A DNA stretch of 64,000 nucleotides from Amborella trichopoda (Eukaryota > Streptophyta > Magnoliopsida > Amborellales > Amborellaceae): the NCBI RefSeq assembly GCF_000471905.2, contig NW_006494942.1, positions 262,234 to 326,233 on the forward strand, in the 5' to 3' direction. The notes under the pieces are model-generated. The model saw only the letters and a program-made list of their open reading frames with translations. It had not been told where the DNA came from and made no database searches. This document shows, in pieces, positions 56,520 to 64,000 of this stretch. Numbering within the stretch: the stretch's first letter is position 1; each line of letters opens with the position of its first letter. The position numbers and the translations under genes are program-made.

Positions 56520-57411
56520 CGCACACAGAAAAGAGAAAATAACTTTCCATTCATAAATCAAGTGGGCATTACAAGCTCCATTTCTTTACAAAATATAAAT
56601 GAAAAGAAAAAGAGAAACAATAAATTGTCAGACTCGATCAATTGCTTCATTGATCTTACTCCTGTATGTCACGGTTGATACCTTCACCCACTCGATTTCG
56701 CCCGGCAACCCTTCAAATTTCACTGGGAACTCACTCCTACCCACCGAGAATCCTCAAAACATTTCCTTGTGACCCTGCGGATTTCCCTTCTCCTTGTTTC
56801 TGCACTTCAGCAGTTTGCCACAAACTCACCGGAATTCCATTAGAGTTTTCCGGTGAACCCACTGCTACACCTCCTTCTTATTTCGATAACCAGAGGACCG
56901 TCAGCTCCCCTAACTTCACTGCAACCTCCCCTTCAACCTCGGATCTATAGAAAAAGCACTTGAACTTCAGCAAAACACCACTGCGACTTCTACTGCTTCA
57001 CCAGAAAGGTCTCGGTGAGGCTCTGAGAAGCCTTGTTCCCTGCTCAAGAAGCCTTGACACTCTCCAAAAACACTCACAAGCACATTGCGAAGGCCCACAA
57101 CCTACTCAAGCTCGCCAGAAAATGCTTGAAAGCATCTCTACCTCAAATTTGGGTCAGGAAAACTCTAACCAGGAAACTCTCAAAGAAAGCTCTAGCTCTC
57201 TTTCTCTCTTTATCTAAAACTCACTTCGAATGTTTTACCCTTCGGTAAAACAGTAAAATGAGGTTTTTCCCCCCTTTTATACTCAGTTGTGCCACGAAAT
57301 GACCCTCAAAAATTTAAAATAATGCTCCAGTCCCAAGCTTCTGACGGCAATAAGGCCAGGCCGAAGCGAGTCAAGCCCGAGACCCGAAAGAGGCTATCGC
57401 CACGTGCCTTT
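56520..57411 (-). other. Remnant of the deleted antisense gene: end, leader and TATA (E4)
   Basis: 56540-56640 weakly resembles the 3' end of M's PMD gene on the minus strand. The coding body is deleted. 56690-57260 is the antisense leader. The TATA box is intact (TATAAAAG, minus strand 57281-57274), and 30 bases downstream lies a perfect hairpin, GTTTTACCCTTCGGTAAAAC (57232-57251). 57290-57411 starts the repeat-rich 3' UTR and is cut by F's LTR. Confidence 0.6.
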
Positions 57412-60312
57412 TGGTTAGGTGTCTCGATCTCACCTCCCCAGATATAGGTGATCGAGTGACAATGTCTCGGGTTCAAAAAACCCCGGACTTGAGATCACTC
57501 TCTCGGGAACCTTGTTTAAGAACAAGGAAAGGTATCCAACTAGTGAGAGAGGAATTTTGGATGTGAGGTGGGGACCAACCTCACCTGGGTCTGTGACTTA
57601 CTTGGCCTGACTCGCAAAGGCGCCCTCTTAGATCCAGACGGAAAGTCCCCCCAGCTACTTTAGCTAGTTCGAAATCACCTCCCTTGGCTTGTAATCTTCT
57701 TGTTTTTCTGTACAATAATACTAGGGTTAATTTGCAATACAAGTGGGCCGAAGGGCCCACACTTGTCTTAGGGCAATGAACATCTTGAAGCTAGGAATGT
57801 GAGGGGTTAGAGTGATGAAGTAGAAGGTTCGAACAAACGTCGAAGAGAGAAGAAAACTTGATGAAGGGACGAGACTAGCTTGATAGCCGAACAGTGATCA
57901 ACTCGGAGTGGTACCAAGATGGGCATGGTACTCAGGACCAGCACAACTGTAATACTACTCAAAATCGAGGCCGATATGGCAGTGTGAGGCTAGATCAACC
58001 CTCAATAGAGTGAGAAGAGGATAGAATGAAAAGAAGGTATGAGACGATGGATAGATAGGGTCCTCACGGCCGTGGAGTAGCAGTGTCACGACCCTTGGAT
58101 GATGCTAGACACTACTGCTCATGGCTCGAGGTTGAACAGGGAACTACGGACAATAGTAGGCATTGCCACTCGCAACATAAGAACGCAGCGCACCCCTGCA
58201 CGATCAGCGATAGCCTCTCATGAAGCGCATGACTATAGCCATTTACGAATCGTGTGACGATACTTCTCATGAGGAGCACGGCAATAAGCGTGGGACGCGG
58301 GAGGAATGGCGATGACCATCAAACACACAAAGCAGGCTCGCGGACAGCTATGGGCACCGAACATGCGAAGGAGGCTCGCGGACGGAGATAGGCACTGCAC
58401 ACGTAAAGGAAACTCACGAATGTCGATAGGCACTGAGCACGCAAAGGAAACTCGTAGAGGTCAATAGGTATCACACACATAAAGGAAGCTCACAGACGGT
58501 GATAGGTATTGCTGAGACCTGCCACAGGCGGCAATAGGCATCGCCATCTGCGATAGGCACGCAACAGGGGAAGACCCCTGTGGGCGGCAATGAGTTTCAC
58601 CGTCTGTGCTATTCACTGAGGCATCGAGGATACGTCTACGAACGGTGATGAGCAGCGTCATTTGCAGACCTCGCTAGGGAACAGAGATGGACAAACAGAA
58701 AGAGAAAGATGCTCGCACATGACGCTGCCATTGTCATGCTTGACCTGTGAGATAACAAGAGAGGCATGCACGACACTTCTACTGTCGTGCATGGCCTCTG
58801 AGGGGAGCTCAGACGGAGAAGAGGAAGGAGAAGAAGAGGAAAAGAGAGAAGAAGAAAATAAAAAGAAGAGAGAGAAGATTTACCTTGAGCCTAGGGGTAC
58901 CGGTCCAATAGTTTCTCTCTCCTTACTTTCTCTCGCTCAACTTGACCCAACAATGAGAAGAAAGAGAAACTCTATTAAGTAAAAACTCTCTCTTTTGTGA
59001 AGAGTTCGAACCGTTATGCATACAATGATGGTACGGTATATATAGAATTGTGCCCCAAACATGGCTGGATGATCAAAAGTAACCCTACTTGCTGGAAATT
59101 AAGATTAAAATAAATTAAAAAAAATAGAAAATTGGGTGAAAAATGATAGATTTTCCCCTTCCTAACAAGTTGTGGAATTTCATAATAGTCACTGTGTTGA
59201 CCTAAAACATGCATGATTTTTCATGGATAATCTAGGGTCATTTCGATGCCCGGTTGATCGAGAAATGAATGTTTTCTTGTAGGGCTCTACATGACGATCG
59301 ATTTGATATCAAATTAAAGCCATGGATCATATTTTTAGGACACGATCATGTGACTTGAAATTTGAATGAATGTTGAAACTTTTGATCGATTGTGTGCTCA
59401 TTCTTTGATTTTTTTTGTTATTTCTTCGCTAGATCAGACTGAGCATGTCGTCCTGATCGCGGGGCAACAAATGCAGCTCGATTCCATGACCAGATGAAGG
59501 TTTTGCAAGTTTGGAGTTTTGGCTAGAATGAGGAATTTCAACGACGAAAATTGCAATCACTTCGTCGGCTTTGTGTACGAAATCCTTCTGTTCATCATAT
59601 GCGAGGTTCGAACCAGTGACACCCACAGACCTTGTGCACGTGCTGGAACTGGTCTCACATCGATCGGGCCCATGAGTGGCGTGATTTGGCTGCTCGAGCG
59701 ACGCATGATGTTGCTGATTTTCCTGCACTGTTTTCACGAATCAGTGTCTTCTCTCTAGCTTTTCTTTGCGCTCGGGCGTCGTCACGAGGCGTGCCACATA
59801 TCGAAACGATCTTCTTGATGAGACAAATACGCTCAAAGTATTTGGGCTTAATCTGACCTCAGCAGAGTGAGATATGAGCATAAAAAATCACTGGTCATAC
59901 TTGTCCCTTTAATGGTGTTGAGTTGCAGAGTGGCCGCATGGGAATAACATGCGGCTCCTCCTGTTTTGCTTTTTCGGCTATAACGTTTTCCTGGGATGTC
60001 TATTCAAGCTCAAATTTGACCCCTTGGGGTTTTCAACCGTGCTGGATCCAGTGGAAAATTGGACACCACGAATATACCTCTAGTTATAGGGTTCTGTTCG
60101 AGGGTGCTAGAAGCTGATTCTGTCGGAACTGTTTCTCGATCTGCATTACCTTAGACATGTCAGAAGGCTACAAAACTTTGCAAGCAACTTTTGAGAGTCC
60201 TCATGAAGATACTCACTAGTTTTGGTGTTATTCTGAGACTGTCAGAATTTCCACTGTTTGTTAGGCTTTTGTTGACTGGGGGCCCCATGATGATAAAAAA
60301 TAACTTCCAACA
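57412..60312 (-). repeat. 3' LTR of F (LTR-A, 2.90 kb)
   Basis: The plus strand begins TGGTTAGGTGTCTCGATC; the minus strand starts TGTTGGAAGTTATTTTTTAT. Both termini (TG...CCA) are intact. TATA at about 59045-59036. Minisatellite at 58210-58660 with units based on (A/G)CTCGCGGACGG(A/C)(G/T)ATAGGCA. Collinear with M's 3' LTR throughout. Confidence 0.9.
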
Positions 60313-61490
60313 TCATGCCTCACCGAATGTTGTGATCTGAGAGAATTGAGAAGTACAATCATTCGAGAAACTTCCCTCGGCTAGCCACAAGACTACGTGA
60401 ACGCTGAGGAGATCCATGTAATGTTGCAACTAGGGTGCTCGAACATTTCGACGCAATGTATAGGTCCACCCGTAGAGACTTGTAAGGGAAGAAGAGACGT
60501 TTGAGGGATCATGTCAAAGTCCTCACCCTCGAGGGACTATTCATGATTCTGAGAGCTTGAGGATTTAGTTGGGACCTCATTGGCCAGAATCAGGCCTACT
60601 TGGAGGCCGAGTACTATGAACCTTTGGTTGGCATTATTCTCTGTTACACCAGGTTTGATTTTGATGATCAGGGTATCTCTGTAGGTCCGTTTAGTGGTGT
60701 CCAGTTAGGGGCTTCTGACCTATCAAAAAGTTTGAACCTGTCGACTAAGGGGATTGTGGCAAGGCGACCTCGTGTGCCCCATCCTGTCGGATCCAATTGG
60801 GGTCATGTCCTGAAACTATGGGCTTATTGGCTAAGGAAGGTATTATGCAAGGCTATCTCATGGTGAGGAATTACCCTGAAGTATTTTGTAGGTTAGTCCC
60901 TGGCTTCGTCAGTTTTTTGCCTTCATGTTGTTCTTTAGCATTTTGGAGTTGAAGTGTTGGAGAACTTATTCGGCTCTCAATCCTAGATGAGCCATTTTAT
61001 GTTTGTTGATGTGTGGGAGATCTTTGGCAGCTCTCACTCCCTGGCGAGCCATTTGGTGTTGTGATTGAATGCTGGCATTTGAGAATTTTAGGTAGACCTC
61101 ATTAGCCAGAATATTAACTGTTTGGAAACTGAGTGTCGGCTGAGGTTGTAGCAGTATGTCAACCTGTTTTGTCTGCCCAAGCGCCCTTTTATGGGTTTTC
61201 ACTTGAACAAGAGAAGTGGCACCGTAAAGACGGGTTTTGTCGACCTCTTTTATTTTTGAGCTCTTTTACCCATGATCTGGTGGCCATGTCCACCCTTTTC
61301 ATTAATTTTTTCTCATGTGCCCTTTTGGGGCTTTCACAGTGCCTGGGTCTTTGCTTTTACGAAACTCTTTTACTAATGGTTTTGTGACCATGTCCGTCTG
61401 TCATTTTTACTCATGGCTTTCCCTTGTTCAGGTGTACACCATGTCCATTTTTTTGTGAAGGCATGTTTAGGGTCATGCCTTTGGCACCTG
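60313..61490 (-). other. 3' UTR of F next to its LTR
   Basis: No gene seen. 60313-60960 matches M 13423-14000. 60950-61130 has two diverged copies of a GGCTCTCAATCC(T)(A/C)GATGAGCC-type repeat. 61255-61460 is inverted relative to M's 14580-15050. Confidence 0.6.
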
Positions 61491-61494
61491 TGCG

Positions 61495-63180
61495 AAGCCT
61501 TTTAATGTCATGTGGCCAGGACGTGCACTACGGTTTAAGGTCATATAGCTTGGACCATGGTTATGAATGGTGGTCTGTAGAGGCCATGGAGTGAGTATAG
61601 TGATGGTTTCGACTCACTTTGGGGAGATGGCACAAAGCTACCTATGAAAGATGGATGATGTATGAATGGTGGGTGAACGATGGAGACCCACTAGCTGACG
61701 ATGAGTATGGAGGTGGAATGATTCACCATTTTGTGAGCATGGGTAAGACTCACTAGGGAATGGTGAATGAATTCGTTAGAAAATGATAAATAATGGTAAT
61801 GAAGATGGTGCGCACAAACGAACGGGGTCGATTAGGGAAGGTGTGCATGGAGATGCATGTAAAGGGCGTGTGCACGTGTACAAACTCACTGGAGAGGCAA
61901 TGGAGGTGGTGTGCGCACACGAAAGGGGTGTGCACATATGTGGGGGCGCCTTTAAGGTCATGCCTCCTGGACCTGTGTGAAGCAGTTTAACATCATGTGG
62001 TCAGGACTTGCACTATGGTTTAAGGTAATATAGCTTGCTCCATGGTTATGCAGTTTAGAGTCATGAAACTAGGACCATGCAGTTTAAGGTCGTGCAACTA
62101 GACCTTTACTATAGTTTAAGGTCATATAGTTTGGACCATGGTTATGCAGTTTAAAGTCATGCAACTAGGACCATTGTGTGGGTTGCCACGTAGGAGAAGC
62201 TCCATGGGGAATAGGTCTGCGGATAGTGATATGACTCTCTGGGGATAAAAATATCTAAGGCTGTACATAGGCAGGGTTTTTTAGATGAAGATCGTAGCCC
62301 TACGAGGAGTGGCAAGCAGAAATGGACTCCTCCGGAGATTAAGGGGGTAAGTGTGACTCCCTGGGGTGAAGGATAAAGCTTTACATAACTCCATTGGCGA
62401 TGACGTGTCGGAGCACAGGTGTAACCCTACTGGGGGTTGAAAAGATAAGCATGGCCCTAACTCACTGGGGTTAGTAAGTTGCAATAGGATGTGACTCACA
62501 CTAGGGGGTTGGTGCAAAGCAGACCCACTAGGGATTAAAAGGTTAGGTGCGACCCCTGTTTTCTTGTCATACACCTAACTCCACTGGGGATGCTGATGAA
62601 ATACATTTGGTGAAGAGGTGGTCCTTCTCACAGTAAAGGTCATGTGCATGGACTATTTTTCATGTCGTGCGTTACAGTTTTAAGGTCTTGTAGCTCGGAC
62701 TGTGGCTACACAGTTTTAAAGTCATGGAGCTAAAACAGTGCATTTTAAGATCGTGCAACTAGACCTCTGCTACAGTTTAGGGTCATGTACTTTGGACCAA
62801 GGCTGAGCAGTTTAACGTCATGCGGTCAGGACATGCATTATGGTTTAAGGTCATATAGCTTGGACCGTAGTTATGCAGTTTAAAGTCATGCAACTAGGAC
62901 TATGCAATTTAGGTTCATGCAACTAGACCTCCGCTACAGTTTAAGGTCATATAGTTTGGACCAAGGCCGAGCAATTAAGGTCATGCGGCTCGGACCATGG
63001 TTGTGCAATTTAAAGTCATGCAGCATGGACCATGGTTGTGTAGTTTAAAGTCATGCAGCATAGATTATACCTATGCAGTTTAAAGTCATGCAGTACAAAC
63101 CATGGTTGTGCAGTTTAAAGTCATGCAGCACAGACCATGACTGTGCAGTTTAAAGTCATGCAGCACGAACTATGGCTGGT
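61495..63180 (-). repeat. Minisatellite B in the 3' UTR of F
   Basis: Arrays at 61495-62175 and 62660-63180 with monomers such as TGCAGTTTAAAGTCATGCAG. The stretch 62990-63180 is the most regular, with a period of about 36 bp (ACCATGGTTGTGCAGTTTAA plus AGTCATGCAGCACAG). 62176-62600 holds the looser 'cactgggg' repeats. Matches E1 (inverted) and M. Confidence 0.85.
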
Positions 63181-63329
63181 GACGGAATGTGACTCCATGG
63201 GGAACAGAGCCGTCACCGAAAAACTGGACTCTCTAAGGAGTGAGATTGTGATGTAGGGAATGAACTTCCTGAGGAGGCAGGATAATGGTCCAGATGGGTG
63301 TGTTGTTGCATGATCGCGACACTAACTGT

Positions 63330-63535
63330 TGGATGGTGCATGCGGCATTAGGCCTAGATGCTGTGCATAGCGTTAGCCACTTATTGAGGTGCACGACGTT
63401 AAATCCTTGATGAAAGGCATGACAATAGCTTATGGGCGAAGGTGCGTGATGATGGCCCTTGACGAAGGTGGGCAGCGATGACCCTTGACGAAGGCGTGTG
63501 ATGATGGTATTTTATGTAGCGCAGGGCAATAGCCC
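63330..63535 (-). repeat. Minisatellite A in the 3' UTR of F
   Basis: About six units of 30-36 bp with CCTTGACGAAGG and GATGATGG(C/T) cores; inverted counterpart of E1's 8430-8735 array. Confidence 0.7.
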
Positions 63536-63643
63536 TTTCGAGTCTCAGGCTTGACCCACCCCGACCTGGTCTTATTGGCATCCAAAGATGAGGACTGTAG
63601 CATCCTTTCGAATTTATCAAAGGTAGTTTGCGGAACTGCTTAG

Positions 63644-63652
63644 TATAAAAAG
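63644..63652 (+). promoter_or_regulatory. TATA box of F's antisense gene
   Basis: TATAAAAAG at the same place as 17194-17202 in M, followed by the shared AAACCTCCATTTTACTG block. 63653-64000 matches the PMD leader, so a PMD gene is expected roughly 0.6 kb to the right of the window. Confidence 0.65.
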
Positions 63653-64000
63653 GGAAAAACCTCCATTTTACTGTTTTATCGTAGGGTAAAATAGTTTAGA
63701 GCAAGAGAGAGAAAGAGAGAGAGCCTGAGCCTTTGGCAATAGACTTCTGACGAGAGGTTTTCGACCAAATCTTGTAGCAGACAGGCTTTCAAGAGCTTTT
63801 TCGGCAAGCTTCAGAAGGTTGAGGGTCATTGTAGTGTGTTTACCGAACACTTTCGGAGAGTGTAGAAGCTCCTCAAAGAAAGGAACGGGGCTTCTCAGAG
63901 TCGTACCAGGATTTGCAGAGGTGCCCTACCGAAGTTCGAGACCTTCTCTGGTAGTCCCGTGGCTGAAGGGAAGGTTGCAGAGAAGCCAGGGGAGCTGACG

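Larger units (their letters stand above)
47744..57411 (+). mobile_element. Element E4: LTR-A family, antisense gene and 3' end lost
   Basis: 5' LTR (47744-50655), primer-binding site, N-terminal ORF relic, gag, three knuckles, intron acceptor, protease, coiled-coil tail, then the inverted leader and TATA box of a deleted antisense gene. It is cut at 57411 by F's LTR in opposite orientation. No RT or integrase. With M it defines the family's gene order. Confidence 0.85.
57412..64000 (-). mobile_element. Element F: LTR-A family, 3' part, continues beyond the window
   Basis: Minus strand. Reading leftwards from the window edge: antisense-gene leader and TATA (64000-63640), tandem-repeat 3' UTR (63640-60313), 3' LTR (60312-57412). 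Same order as M's 17830-10469. The antisense PMD gene, gag and 5' LTR should lie to the right of the window. It sits against E4's truncated 3' UTR. Confidence 0.85.

Noticed and set aside
62990-63180. CRISPR-like regular spacing of 36 bp
   Set aside because: There are no unique spacers; the whole unit repeats, and the context is a plant retrotransposon 3' UTR.

Overview
The window is flowering-plant nuclear DNA, probably from a large, repeat-rich genome. No intact host gene, rRNA, tRNA or CRISPR array was found. Almost every base can be assigned to old, broken Ty3/gypsy LTR retrotransposons of two kinds. The species cannot be named from the sequence. All homology calls rest on recognised family motifs and on comparing copies inside this window by eye; no search was run.

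Kind 1 ('LTR-A family') is Tat/Ogre-like. Its LTRs are 2.9-4.0 kb, start TGTT(T/G)GAAG and end CCTAACCA, and are followed by the primer-binding site TGGCGACTCCACTGGGGAC. The sense region encodes a Ser/Pro/His-rich N-terminal segment, a gag domain, up to three CX2HX4HX4C zinc knuckles, a putative intron acceptor, a retropepsin-like domain and a coiled-coil tail. No RT, RNase H or integrase lies between them. A gene with a plant mobile domain (PMD) and a coiled coil runs on the opposite strand, with its own TATA box, long leader and AATAAA. A long 3' UTR of tandem repeats precedes the 3' LTR.

Kind 2 is a Tekay/Del-like chromovirus: CCHC gag, protease, RT, RNase H, integrase and chromodomain, with a TGGTATCAGAGC-type primer-binding site.

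Layout: 144-425 Tat-lineage RT relic; 430-10468 element E1 (+), split by an inverted LTR-A fragment at 3519-5740; 10469-30663 element M (-), the only copy with both LTRs, about 20.2 kb, with the antisense PMD gene at 18166-21847; 30664-34724 chromovirus C1 (-); 34725-40562 element E3 (+), LTR and gag only; 40563-40933 chromovirus LTR piece (+); 40934-about 46670 chromovirus C2 (-); 46675-47743 chromovirus 3' end C3 (+); 47744-57411 element E4 (+), which lost the PMD gene; 57412-64000 element F (-), which leaves the window just inside its antisense-gene leader.

M and E4 both pass from protease to coiled-coil tail with no polymerase between, so the family itself probably lacks RT and integrase and depended on a partner. 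The RT relic at the left edge could descend from such a partner. All coding regions carry stops or frameshifts. No clean target-site duplications were found, so the present order reflects nesting plus later recombination, or assembly joins.
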